A stretch of DNA of 64,000 bases from an uncultured Tenacibaculum sp. (GTDB lineage Bacteria; Bacteroidota; Bacteroidia; Flavobacteriales; Flavobacteriaceae). Position numbers and translations under genes: made by a program. The DNA lies in assembly GCA_947504185.1 (NCBI GenBank), contig CANNGJ010000010.1, positions 1-64,000 on the forward strand, written 5' to 3'. This document shows, piece by piece, positions 7,990 through 16,496 of this stretch (position 1 is the first letter of the stretch; each line of letters opens with the position of its first letter). Below the pieces are notes generated by a model. That model ran no database searches and was not told where the DNA came from. It saw nothing but the letters and a program-made list of their open reading frames with translations.

Positions 7990-9555
7990 ATGGAAGGAAT
8001 ATTATTTCCTGTGCTAGCAGGAATTATAGGAATAGCAATAGGTTTTTTTATTGCTAAGATGTTAGAGAAATCTAATTCAAATAAGTTAATACAAGAAACA
8101 AAAAAAGAAGCTAGAAACATTGTAAAAGAAGCGAAAGTTGAAGCTGATGCAATAAAAAAAGATAAAATATTACAAGCAAAAGAGAAGTTTATTGAGCTTA
8201 AATCTGAGCATGAAAAAGTAATCTTATCAAGAGAAAAGAAAATATCTGATGTTGAAAAAAGAATACGAGACAAAGAAAGTCAGGTTTCTTCTGAGTTAGA
8301 TAGAAACAAAAAGAAAAATGCTTCTTTAGAGAAAAAAGAAGCTGATTTCGATTACAAGCTAGAGTTTTTAGATAAGAAAGAATCAGAATTAGAAAAACTA
8401 CATAAGCGTCATGTAGATATGTTGGAGCAAATTTCTGGTTTATCTGCCGAAGATGCTAAAACAGAACTAGTATCATCATTAAAAGATGAAGCAAAATCTG
8501 ATGCAATGTCTTTTATTCAAGATACTGTTGAAGAAGCTAAAATGACAGCGCAGCAAGAAGCGCGTAAAGTTGTTTTAAATACAATTCAGAGAGTAGGGGT
8601 AGAACAAGCTGTTGAAAACTGCGTATCAGTATTTAACTTAGAATCTGATGATGTTAAAGGTAGAATTATTGGTCGTGAAGGTCGTAATATTCGTGCTTTA
8701 GAAGCTGCAACAGGTGTTGAGATTATTGTAGATGATACACCAGAAGCAATTATACTTTCTTGTTTCGATCCAGTACGTCGTGAAATTGCTCGTTTATCAA
8801 TGCATAAATTAGTAACAGACGGAAGGATTCATCCTGCAAGAATTGAAGAAATTGTTAAAAAGACTGAGAAACAAATTACCCAAGAAATTATTGAAGTTGG
8901 TAAACGTACTGTTATTGATTTAGGAATTCATGGATTGCACCCTGAATTGATTAAAACTGTTGGACGTATGAAATATCGTTCTTCTTATGGTCAAAATTTA
9001 TTACAACATTCACGTGAAGTAGCAAATTTATGTGGTATTATGGCTGCAGAAATGGGCTTAAATGCAAAAGCGGCTAAACGTGCTGGTTTATTACATGATA
9101 TAGGTAAAGTACCGGAAACAGAGAGTGAATTACCACACGCATTATTAGGTATGCAATGGGCTGAGAAGTATGGAGAGAAACCAGATGTATGTAATGCAAT
9201 TGGGGCGCACCACGATGAGATAGAAATGAAAAGTTTATTATCACCTATCGTTCAAGTATGTGATGCTATTTCAGGAGCAAGACCAGGAGCGCGTCGTCAA
9301 GTATTAGATTCTTACATACAACGTTTAAAAGATTTAGAAGATATTGCTTTCGGATTTACAGGTGTGCAAAAAGCGTATGCTATCCAGGCAGGACGTGAAT
9401 TGCGTGTAATGGTAGAAAGTGCTAAGGTAAATGATACTAAGGCAGCAGAGTTATCATTTAACATCTCTCAAAAAATTCAAAATGATATGACGTATCCAGG
9501 ACAAGTAAAAGTAACTGTGATTCGTGAAACAAGAGCAGTAAACGTAGCAAAATAG
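7990..9555 (+). CDS. rny: Ribonuclease Y
   Basis: The protein has 521 residues. It has an N-terminal membrane helix ([19 protein letters not shown]), a long coiled coil (about 30-200) and a KH RNA-binding domain containing [19 protein letters not shown]. An HD domain follows with [10 protein letters not shown] and [10 protein letters not shown]. This is the complete architecture of the membrane-anchored endoribonuclease that starts mRNA decay. The 6S RNA gene lies just upstream, and a strong terminator follows at 9576-9609. Confidence 0.95.
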   Translation: MEGILFPVLAGIIGIAIGFFIAKMLEKSNSNKLIQETKKEARNIVKEAKVEADAIKKDKILQAKEKFIELKSEHEKVILSREKKISDVEKRIRDKESQVSSELDRNKKKNASLEKKEADFDYKLEFLDKKESELEKLHKRHVDMLEQISGLSAEDAKTELVSSLKDEAKSDAMSFIQDTVEEAKMTAQQEARKVVLNTIQRVGVEQAVENCVSVFNLESDDVKGRIIGREGRNIRALEAATGVEIIVDDTPEAIILSCFDPVRREIARLSMHKLVTDGRIHPARIEEIVKKTEKQITQEIIEVGKRTVIDLGIHGLHPELIKTVGRMKYRSSYGQNLLQHSREVANLCGIMAAEMGLNAKAAKRAGLLHDIGKVPETESELPHALLGMQWAEKYGEKPDVCNAIGAHHDEIEMKSLLSPIVQVCDAISGARPGARRQVLDSYIQRLKDLEDIAFGFTGVQKAYAIQAGRELRVMVESAKVNDTKAAELSFNISQKIQNDMTYPGQVKVTVIRETRAVNVAK

Positions 9556-9575
9556 AATTAAAATAAATAACTTAT

Positions 9576-9609
9576 AAAAAACCTGAATAATTATTATTCA
9601 GGTTTTTTT
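9576..9609 (+). terminator. Rho-independent terminator after rny
   Basis: An A-run, then ACCTGAATAAT paired with ATTATTCAGGT, then seven T residues. The symmetric A/T flanks would let it work on either strand. Confidence 0.85.
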
Positions 9610-9641
9610 GTGTTAAGACATTTATTTTGTGACTTGTTTAT

Positions 9642-9649
9642 TAACTTTG
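9642..9649 (+). promoter_or_regulatory. -7 box TAACTTTG upstream of the secreted P-domain-like gene
   Basis: This is a perfect TAnnTTTG box 60 bp ahead of the start at 9709. No clear -33 TTG stands at the usual distance, so it is only a candidate. Confidence 0.4.
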
Positions 9650-9708
9650 TTTCTAAATATATATAGAGTAAAAAGTATTCATAAGTATTATAATCCCTCC
9701 CAAATAAT

Positions 9709-11298
9709 ATGATGAAGAGAAATACGATAAAATTTATTTATTCATTCTTGTTTTTACTAACAAGTACTATAGTAATGTCTCAAACGACAATTACTAAGAC
9801 TTATAGCGGTCCTACAGTTTCGGTAGATGATGATACTGCTTCTATACCAATTACTTTTAATGCAGCAGATTTTCCAAATGGTTTTGTTATTGAGAATGTT
9901 AGTGTTTCTATTACATGGACCAAGACAGATGGTACTTGTGCAAGTCCAGACCCGAATGAAGCTTATCATAATGAAATAGGTTTCGAGTTACAAGGCCCGG
10001 GAGGAATAGTAGAATTAGCTTTCCCCGAGATAGGTGGAGCTCCAGGTACTTGGTCAGGAAATGTTAATATTGATGATGTTACTACAATTTTTGATGATAG
10101 TTTTGTAACTATGCCTAGTGGAACTCCTGTGAGTGGTAATTTTTCTCCTTCAGAAAGTTTATCACTTTTTAATGGAGCTGATCCTAGAGCGACATGGAAT
10201 CTTATAGGAATAGATAATGTGGGGTCTGACCCACTGTGTATAGAATCGTATTCAATTACAATAACAACAACAGATACTGGTACAACATGTGGTAATGTGA
10301 CTCTTTTAAATGAATCTCCAACAAATGCGTTTGTTGGGCCAGCAGCAAGTTGTGCTAATAGTACAAGTGGTGATCCTACTAGTAATACATTTGAATATCA
10401 TGATATTGATACATCTTGTTATGATGGGGTAGATGTAGCTGTTACTATTATTCCTGACAATCCTAATGGTACAGGCACACCAGGTTTTGAAGCAGGAGAT
10501 TATGTTGAAATAACATTAACAGATGATAATGGAAGTAGTACAACAACTATTGATGGAGCTACATATAATGGAGGGAATAGTAATACTTTTACAGCTACTA
10601 GAATTAACCCAGGAGCAAATTTAAATATTGATGTTTTTATTCAGATTACAGGTAATTCTAATGCAACAGGTGGTGGAGGTTGTTGGGAACGTCTTCGAGT
10701 AACTAATGTAGTTGTAACTGGTTCAGACTCTACACCCCCGCCAGCGCCAACGATTGCAGATGAAACTTTTGATTGTAGTGCTACACCAACTGCACCAACG
10801 ACAATAGATACTTGTAATTCAACTACAATAACCGGAACCACTTCAACAGTTTTTCCAATTACTGCATCAGGAACTACAGTTGTTGCTTGGACGTTTACTG
10901 ATAGTTGTAATAATAGTGTAACAGTAAATCAAAATATTATTATAAACGAATGTGTTGATTTAAGCTTAACTAAAAGAGTTGATAATGCTTTGCCAAAAGT
11001 AGGAAGTCAAATAACATTTACTTTAAGATTAACCAACAGCGGCTCTGCAACGGCTTCTGGAATTGAAGTAGAGGATAAATTGCCATCTGGTTTAACCTAT
11101 CTTAATCATAGCGCCCCAGGTGCTAGTACTTACGTTGAAGCTGATGGTATATGGTATTTAAATACTGAAACTTTAATCAATGGAGCTTTTTTAGAGTTGA
11201 CAATAACTGCTACTGTTACTGGTGCGGGAGCAATAACTAATACAGCAAAAGTTATAAAAGTAGATCAAACTGATGTAGACTCTGATCCTACAAATTAA
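9709..11298 (+). CDS. Secreted multidomain protein with P-domain-like and DUF11-like modules
   Basis: The protein has 529 residues with a signal peptide ending near STIVMSQ. Residues about 25-195 resemble a proprotein-convertase P domain (NEIGFELQGPGG, WNLIGIDNVG). A Cys-containing middle section is rich in Thr and Ser. The C-terminal module from about 418 (DLSLTKRVDNALPKVGSQIT) is a DUF11-type surface repeat. It ends abruptly at TDVDSDPTN, a point where related proteins often continue into more repeats or a T9SS sorting domain; none is present. No catalytic domain is seen. Adhesion is a guess. The gene stands alone, ending at a bidirectional terminator. Confidence 0.75.
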   Translation: MMKRNTIKFIYSFLFLLTSTIVMSQTTITKTYSGPTVSVDDDTASIPITFNAADFPNGFVIENVSVSITWTKTDGTCASPDPNEAYHNEIGFELQGPGGIVELAFPEIGGAPGTWSGNVNIDDVTTIFDDSFVTMPSGTPVSGNFSPSESLSLFNGADPRATWNLIGIDNVGSDPLCIESYSITITTTDTGTTCGNVTLLNESPTNAFVGPAASCANSTSGDPTSNTFEYHDIDTSCYDGVDVAVTIIPDNPNGTGTPGFEAGDYVEITLTDDNGSSTTTIDGATYNGGNSNTFTATRINPGANLNIDVFIQITGNSNATGGGGCWERLRVTNVVVTGSDSTPPPAPTIADETFDCSATPTAPTTIDTCNSTTITGTTSTVFPITASGTTVVAWTFTDSCNNSVTVNQNIIINECVDLSLTKRVDNALPKVGSQITFTLRLTNSGSATASGIEVEDKLPSGLTYLNHSAPGASTYVEADGIWYLNTETLINGAFLELTITATVTGAGAITNTAKVIKVDQTDVDSDPTN

Positions 11299-11328
11299 AA
11301 AAAGACCTCAATATATTGAGGTCTTTTT
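11299..11328. terminator. Bidirectional terminator between convergent genes
   Basis: AAAAAGACCTCAATA is followed by its perfect complement, ending in a T-run. It serves the secreted protein gene on the left and the minus-strand gene ending at 11336. Confidence 0.9.
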
Positions 11329-11335
11329 AAACTAT

Positions 11336-12064
11336 TTATCTGCTTCTTCTAGATTTTCCTTTTTGTTCAGACTTTCCTTTTTTGTGGTGGAATTTTTTAG
11401 AGTAATTTTTGTTTTTACGTCTTTTTAAAACTTTACCACGTTTACCCGTTTTAGCGTTTGGTTTTGCTCTGTAGTAAAAAAAGTTATTGTCTTCTTTGTA
11501 TTGACGATAGTTGTTTCTAAAATCTCTTCTATAAAAGTATCTGTCATCGTAATCGAATATACCAATGTTTACATCAATATCAATTCCTCCGTTATTGTAA
11601 TAAACATCATCTTCATAATAATCATTATATTTTACATTACCCTGATACCTAGGATTTCCCCAATGATCATATCGAATTCTTAAATTTCCTACATCTGTTA
11701 ATTGTCCGAATCTATATCTCATATAAACGGTACCAATTCTTTTTACATTACCTCTTACATCATAATTAATAAAAGTATTTCCTACACGTCTTACACGGCC
11801 TCTATGGTCACGTTCAATACGTACGCCTCTGTTTGTTCTTGTGCGCTTTCCGTAATAATCTACATATCTCGTATTTCTACTATGGGTGTTAAAATCGAAG
11901 TCTCCATTTAAAAATACATGAAATTGTACTCCTCTTTCAATAAAGGTAACTGCATCGTCGAAACGATTTGTAACCCCAATTTTGCTAGTTGATTTGTTTA
12001 TGTTATCAGCGTTTACTGTTGCTAATGACATCATTGCTAATAATAAAAGTATCCCTGTTCTCAT
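11336..12064 (-). CDS. Secreted, Arg/Tyr-rich protein of unknown function
   Basis: This 242-residue protein starts with a signal peptide ending near TVNADN. The central part (about 60-135) consists of short beta-like repeats of the form R-x-G-N-x-x-x-x-Y-D-x-x-G-N. A Tyr/Asp-rich stretch follows, and the last 50 residues are strongly basic (Lys/Arg). I recognise no enzyme family. Similar small secreted proteins are common in Flavobacteriaceae. The basic tail suggests contact with nucleic acid or acidic polysaccharide, which is only an inference. Confidence 0.7.
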   Translation of the reverse strand: MRTGILLLLAMMSLATVNADNINKSTSKIGVTNRFDDAVTFIERGVQFHVFLNGDFDFNTHSRNTRYVDYYGKRTRTNRGVRIERDHRGRVRRVGNTFINYDVRGNVKRIGTVYMRYRFGQLTDVGNLRIRYDHWGNPRYQGNVKYNDYYEDDVYYNNGGIDIDVNIGIFDYDDRYFYRRDFRNNYRQYKEDNNFFYYRAKPNAKTGKRGKVLKRRKNKNYSKKFHHKKGKSEQKGKSRRSR

Positions 12065-12306
12065 AATTGCTAATTTTAGGGTTATGCCTACTCTATATGC
12101 TTTTCGGCTTCCGCGTTTGATGTTGTATTTTCAAAGAGCATGCCAAAAAATAGCTTACTGATTGTTTTAATAAAATTTCAATTGACTTTTATTTCTGTAA
12201 TGAACTGCATTTTAGCTGGTTATATGTTATTTGAAAAATATTTTAAGTCTACGCGTAAAAAAGGCTATATTTATGCGACATACTTGAAAAAATTATAGAA
12301 CTCCTT

Positions 12307-12801
12307 ATGATTGATGCAATTGATAAAAACTTACAAAGAGGAATTAAATTATTAAACGCTATAACAGACGAACAATATAGCGACACTACTATTCCTCCTT
12401 ATTATTCAAGTATAGGAGCAAACATGCGTCATGTTTTAGATGCTTTTACATGTATTTTTAATGGGTTAGAAAAAAAATGTGTAGACTTTTCTGATAGAGA
12501 GCGTAATGAATTAGCAGAGGAAAAAACGGAATTTGGATTAGCTTATTTTAATTGTGTATTAGAGCAATTACATAATTTAAATCCGTCGGATTTTGATTTG
12601 ATTATATCAGTAAAGGATGATTTAGGAACTGGAGTGGTTACTGCCAATTATACTGTTGGTAGTGTATTGATACAAGCACATAGCCATGCAATTCATCACT
12701 ATGCAAGTATTGGTTTTATAATTAATCAATTAGGAATTGAATTGCCAGATGCTGATTTTGGATATAATCCTACAACACCAAAGAAGGTGTTAGTAGGGTA
12801 A
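12307..12801 (+). CDS. DinB-like four-helix protein
   Basis: The protein has 164 residues, predicted all-helical and cytoplasmic. The first helix pair carries SIGANMRHVLDAF, and the C-terminal helix carries QAHSHAIHHYASIGFII. Together they give the three-His metal site typical of the DinB/YfiT superfamily. Some members are thiol-dependent transferases, but the reaction here is unknown. Its stop lies 8 bp from the convergent operon end. Confidence 0.8.
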   Translation: MIDAIDKNLQRGIKLLNAITDEQYSDTTIPPYYSSIGANMRHVLDAFTCIFNGLEKKCVDFSDRERNELAEEKTEFGLAYFNCVLEQLHNLNPSDFDLIISVKDDLGTGVVTANYTVGSVLIQAHSHAIHHYASIGFIINQLGIELPDADFGYNPTTPKKVLVG

Positions 12802-12809
12802 AGGTTGAA

Positions 12810-13979
12810 TTATCTGTGGATATAAACCCAGCCTTTTTGAAGTTTAACTAATTTATTCGGATCATTACCAGATTCTAAATAATAAAAATATGTAGCCTCA
12901 GGTAATTTGTCTTGTCTTTCAATGGTAGCTCTACCGTTTGAAACTCCACCATTCCAATCGTTAAAATAGTTGTCTGTCTGATACACAATATTTCCCCAAC
13001 GATTGTATATTGTTAATTTGTTATTTGTGTATTCATCGACTTCCTTAAAGTATAGAAATTCATTTAAATCATCTCCATTTGGCGAAATAATGATGTTGTC
13101 GCTGTTATTATCATCTATCTTATCGTTTATAATTGAACCTATGGTAATTACCTCATAATTATTAGGTATAAAAACGGCAGAGGTAATTTCTCCATTATCT
13201 AAATTTCCCGTAACGTTTGTAACGTTTAAGTTTACCCATCTGTTTTCAGAAATACTCCAGCCAACAACGGTTAATAAAGGAATTTCGTTAGAAATAGCAG
13301 AAATATCACTACGATTGTTCCAAGTTAAAGTAGCCCTTGTTTCATATTCTCCATCTAAATCCCAGAATTCTATATTACTAATATTCTCTAGGAGTATTTG
13401 TTTTTGATCAGTTAAGAAATCTGAAGTAAAAGTGCTTGTAAAGTTAGGGTCTTCAAAAAAATAGGCTCCTTTAAATAAATAATATTTTTTATGATTCGGA
13501 ATCATCATCGGACGGATCATAGAACCATCACCAATAGGAAAAGTAAAGCTGTCGTTTCTATTTCCTTCTTTTGTAGATGAGTATCCATCAACATGTCTTA
13601 AATCATCCTCACCAGCATACATGTCATATCCTAAAAAATCAAGCGAAATATGAGGATTGTTTCTTGGAGTAATAACCAAACCATTAATAAAATCTAGTTG
13701 ATTACGAACTCCTAATGAGTTTTGTAGCTCCAAATCATTCAAAGCATCAATTTCAACATCAAAAAAAGTAATTCTATTAGATCCAGAAATTATACGGACT
13801 TCATTATCGGCATAAAAACCTGCAAAACCAATATAATTATCTAATAAACCTTCGTTTACTACATCTGTATGAAAACCGATTTTAGCATCGTTGTGTAATT
13901 GTACATTTCCGAAGTTTTGAAAGGCCGTTTGAGAAAATGAATTAAAAGAAAAGAATAATATGAATGCTAGGTTTCTCAT
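12810..13979 (-). CDS. Secreted protein with T9SS type B sorting domain
   Basis: The protein has 389 residues and a short signal peptide (LAFILFFSFNSFSQ). The last ~95 residues form a typical gliding-motility-associated type B C-terminal domain: ISPNGDDLNEFLYF, YNRWGNIVYQT and GTYFYYL-like ATYFYYLESG. It should be exported by the type IX system and fixed at the cell surface. The upstream ~270 residues are beta-rich and unrecognised. It is the last of four co-directional genes and overlaps the previous one by 4 bp (ATGA), which implies coupled translation. It probably displays or anchors the fibre-like partners. Confidence 0.85.
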   Translation of the reverse strand: MRNLAFILFFSFNSFSQTAFQNFGNVQLHNDAKIGFHTDVVNEGLLDNYIGFAGFYADNEVRIISGSNRITFFDVEIDALNDLELQNSLGVRNQLDFINGLVITPRNNPHISLDFLGYDMYAGEDDLRHVDGYSSTKEGNRNDSFTFPIGDGSMIRPMMIPNHKKYYLFKGAYFFEDPNFTSTFTSDFLTDQKQILLENISNIEFWDLDGEYETRATLTWNNRSDISAISNEIPLLTVVGWSISENRWVNLNVTNVTGNLDNGEITSAVFIPNNYEVITIGSIINDKIDDNNSDNIIISPNGDDLNEFLYFKEVDEYTNNKLTIYNRWGNIVYQTDNYFNDWNGGVSNGRATIERQDKLPEATYFYYLESGNDPNKLVKLQKGWVYIHR

Positions 13980-14599
13980 AAACCTAAATAAATAAATGTA
14001 TTAACTACTAAATAAGGTTGGTAGCGTTGTATAGGTTGATTTACTCCACCAGAATTAACAGTAACTGTGTGATTGTGATCTCCAGCTGAACTACTAGAAG
14101 AGCCTGTTGAAATTACAACATTATAGGCTGTGCCTTGATGCCAAGGTTGATGTAATGTTTGAGTACTACTGCCAGAACCTGAATGATTGTGATCACCATC
14201 AGTAGAGGTGGTGCCTGTAAAATTAACATTAGGTAAATTAACTTGAGATAAAGTAGTAGTTGCTTGTCCTCCAGTACTACCTACTGCTTGAGCTCCGTTA
14301 GATTGTTTTAATACTCTATCGGTAGCATCTGGTAGATTACCAATTAGTCCTAAACTAGCTGCATTAGCTTGTGCATTTATAGGTAATGAAGCAATAGAGC
14401 TACCATCTAATAGATACCAACCAAAATGATTACTAGTTTGTATACCATATTTAATATCACCAGCTGTATTTTTGTTTACTTTTTGTATAGTTCCTTTGTT
14501 ATCAATAATTCTAACTTCTTGAGCATTGATGCTCACAAAAGTAAGCATCAATACAGAAGTTATAAATAATAATTTTATATGTTTAATGTTCTTAAGCAT
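13976..14599 (-). CDS. Secreted phage tail-collar/fibre-like protein
   Basis: This 207-residue protein has a signal peptide (LLFITSVLMLTFVSINAQ). After EVRIIDNKGTIQKVNK it resembles the C-terminal part of phage short-tail-fibre and collar proteins. GWYLLDGSSI corresponds to the collar start, and two DGDHNHSGSG/AGDHNHTVTV segments resemble the HxH metal-binding motifs that hold a metal in trimeric fibre tips. No phage structural genes are nearby. It is gene three of the 16361-12810 operon, 15 bp after the previous gene. A trimeric surface adhesin is the best guess. Confidence 0.65.
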   Translation of the reverse strand: MLKNIKHIKLLFITSVLMLTFVSINAQEVRIIDNKGTIQKVNKNTAGDIKYGIQTSNHFGWYLLDGSSIASLPINAQANAASLGLIGNLPDATDRVLKQSNGAQAVGSTGGQATTTLSQVNLPNVNFTGTTSTDGDHNHSGSGSSTQTLHQPWHQGTAYNVVISTGSSSSSAGDHNHTVTVNSGGVNQPIQRYQPYLVVNTFIYLGL

Positions 14600-14614
14600 T
14601 AAAAAGATAGGTTG

Positions 14615-15376
14615 TTAATTAATCCAGTGAACTTCAAAATAATCCCCATTATATATTTCCCAATCTTGTGGAGCATTAGCAGGAGCTTGAGGGGTTAAAG
14701 TAACTGAACCAGCAGCGACTGTATAATCATCTCCAGCAATTAATTTAGCACCATTTCTATAAACACTAACTTTAGATAAGTCAGCAGGAATACTCGCATC
14801 AGCAAGAGCAGGAGCAGTACCGTCAACTGTAGCAGCAATACCTAATCTTCCTGTTTTAACTAAATCAGTAGCTAAAATCTTTTTAATCTCACCTGTTGCT
14901 TCATCACGAACTAAAATAGTCCAACCAGTATCCGTACTTGCAGTTCCTGTTCCGGATATTGTTGTTTGATTACTACCAATAGACTGATCTGTAGCTGAAG
15001 TAGAAGCTACATCAGCAGGAGCTACTAACTTTAATCCATCTAAAGAAAATGTTTTTCCAGCGGCACCTATATAAGTGTTATCTGTTAGTGTACCACCTAG
15101 TTGCCAAGTAGATACAATACCTCCACTTGGTGTTGCATCAGTAAGTAAAGTTAAACCGTTTTTAACTTGTAGGAATTTTTTAGTTCCTTTATTATCTATT
15201 ACTCTTATTGTACCGTTAAGAACAGATGATTTACTTAGGTCCTCTATTTTGCCAATAGTTGTTGTTCCATCTGCTGCTGTAGCATCTCCGGATGTTTGTT
15301 GCGCATTAACACTACCAATGGCTAATAAACCAACGGCAACTAATGCTAATTTAAATTTGTTTGTAATTGTTTTCAT
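14615..15376 (-). CDS. Secreted protein with fibre-type C-terminal YRNG module
   Basis: The protein has 253 residues with a signal peptide ending AIGSVNAQ. It contains TIRVIDNKGTKKFLQVKNG, a segment shared with the next gene (EVRIIDNKGTIQKVNK). The C-terminal ~60 residues (KVSVYRNGAKLIAGDDYTV, then GDYFEVHWIN) match the end of the upstream 313-residue protein and resemble the terminal beta modules of phage tail fibres. The composition is rich in Ala, Thr and Gly, fitting an extended fibre. No enzyme motif is seen. It is gene two of the operon. Confidence 0.65.
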   Translation of the reverse strand: MKTITNKFKLALVAVGLLAIGSVNAQQTSGDATAADGTTTIGKIEDLSKSSVLNGTIRVIDNKGTKKFLQVKNGLTLLTDATPSGGIVSTWQLGGTLTDNTYIGAAGKTFSLDGLKLVAPADVASTSATDQSIGSNQTTISGTGTASTDTGWTILVRDEATGEIKKILATDLVKTGRLGIAATVDGTAPALADASIPADLSKVSVYRNGAKLIAGDDYTVAAGSVTLTPQAPANAPQDWEIYNGDYFEVHWIN

Positions 15377-15419
15377 AATTTGTTAAATAATTGTTTTTAG
15401 GGTTTGTATTTGAGGGTTA

Positions 15420-16361
15420 TTAATAAAATTGAACTATTCTTATTTGGTCACCTGCATAACAAATTGCTTCAGGTTCTATTTCTATAGTAGTATTGTTTAC
15501 TACTGTAAAATCTATTCGTACTCCGTTTCTATATACATTTACTTTATCGGTAGATTGCAACGTAAAACCGCTATTAAAAATTAACTGACCATCTATTGCT
15601 ACCAAATCAGTAACTTCTTCTGTTAATAAATTTGCAGCACTTACTTTTCTTAATTGTCCAGTAGTTCTATTTACGGTTACAATATCATCTTGTGTAATAT
15701 CACCATTTTCTAAACCTGTAATAGCTAATGTGTTGGTTGAATCAGTTTGTATGGTTGTAGGTTTAATTAAGACTCCACCTAGTTGTATGGTATTGGTAGC
15801 ATCAATTAATAATCCATTATTTGCAGCTATAGTTGTATTCGAGTTTATCCAAGTTGTGCCATCATAAGCATATATGTTTCCTGAAGTACTATCAACATAT
15901 ACATCACCAGCAGTTGGATTAGGTGCTGTAGTAGCATTCGGAATTCCATTACCTCTTCTAGGATTATTATCTATTGAAATCCAATTGGCACCGTCCCAAA
16001 TACTTGTGGTATTGTTTAGTGAGTCATTAATCCAAAAATCTCCGAGGTTATTATTGGTTGGTGCGGTATCTGAGGTTGTTACATTAATTCCTGTGCCTTC
16101 ACACAAACTTCTCCAAGAAGTTCCATTGTACATAAAAACACAGTTTTGATCTAGGTTGAAGACCAAACTACCTCTTAAAGGTTGTACAATGGCATTTATT
16201 TGAATCTCAGACATACGGCTAATAACCAATACTTTGTCTGAACTTTCTAGTTCTAATATTGAATTTGGATGTATAGATGCAGGATTATCCCCAATCTTTA
16301 CTTGCGCGTAAAGAGAGATATTAAGAAAAATAAGAAGTAGTAAGGTGAGGGTAGCCTTCAT
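15420..16361 (-). CDS. Secreted fibre-like protein, first gene of the surface operon
   Basis: The protein has 313 residues with a signal peptide (LLLLIFLNISLYAQ). The N-terminal part (VKIGDNPASIHPNSILELES) is the common start of flavobacterial surface fibre proteins. Short repeats of the form GDFWINDSLNN-T-SIWDGANW and GDVYVDSTSGNIYAYDGTTW follow at about 105-170. The C-terminus (KVNVYRNGVRIDFTVV, GDQIRIVQFY) repeats the module of the next protein. It is probably a trimeric, surface-exposed shaft protein. The gene follows a 135-bp leader with tandem direct repeats. Confidence 0.65.
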   Translation of the reverse strand: MKATLTLLLLIFLNISLYAQVKIGDNPASIHPNSILELESSDKVLVISRMSEIQINAIVQPLRGSLVFNLDQNCVFMYNGTSWRSLCEGTGINVTTSDTAPTNNNLGDFWINDSLNNTTSIWDGANWISIDNNPRRGNGIPNATTAPNPTAGDVYVDSTSGNIYAYDGTTWINSNTTIAANNGLLIDATNTIQLGGVLIKPTTIQTDSTNTLAITGLENGDITQDDIVTVNRTTGQLRKVSAANLLTEEVTDLVAIDGQLIFNSGFTLQSTDKVNVYRNGVRIDFTVVNNTTIEIEPEAICYAGDQIRIVQFY

Positions 16362-16385
16362 ACTTATTAGGGGGTTATAATACTA

Positions 16386-16393
16386 CAATGATA
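16386..16393 (-). promoter_or_regulatory. Candidate -7 box for the surface operon
   Basis: On the minus strand this reads TATCATTG, one base from TAnnTTTG, about 25 bp ahead of the first start codon at 16361. No clear -33 box is visible, so an activator may be needed; tandem repeats lie just upstream. Confidence 0.35.
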
Positions 16394-16436
16394 ACTAATT
16401 TTTATTGAATTGGAAAATAAAAACACAAGATAATAA

Positions 16437-16473
16437 TTAGTTGGTTTATATTTTAAACAGTTGGTTTATATTT
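16437..16473. promoter_or_regulatory. Tandem direct repeat, LytTR-like operator
   Basis: AGTTGGTTTATATTT occurs at 16439-16453 and again at 16459-16473, a 20-bp period, close to two helical turns. The second copy (ACAGTTGGT) fits the LytTR-regulator half-site consensus [TA][AC][CA]GTTN[AG][TG]; the first misses one position. The repeats sit about 75-110 bp ahead of the surface operon and also downstream-adjacent to the end of the gene at 16497. Confidence 0.4.
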
Positions 16474-16496
16474 AGTTATTTATAAAACACATTATA

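Noticed and set aside
15075-15386. Plus-strand frame opposite the 253-residue gene, and similar antisense frames elsewhere
   Set aside because: These are shadows of real genes: no start context, improbable composition and full overlap with well-supported coding frames.
12810-16361. Prophage remnant
   Set aside because: All four genes have Sec signal peptides and one has a type IX sorting domain; no phage structural, lysis or integrase gene is adjacent.
16439-16473. Direct repeats as a CRISPR array
   Set aside because: Only two copies of 15 bp with a 5-bp spacer and no cas genes; far too short for CRISPR.
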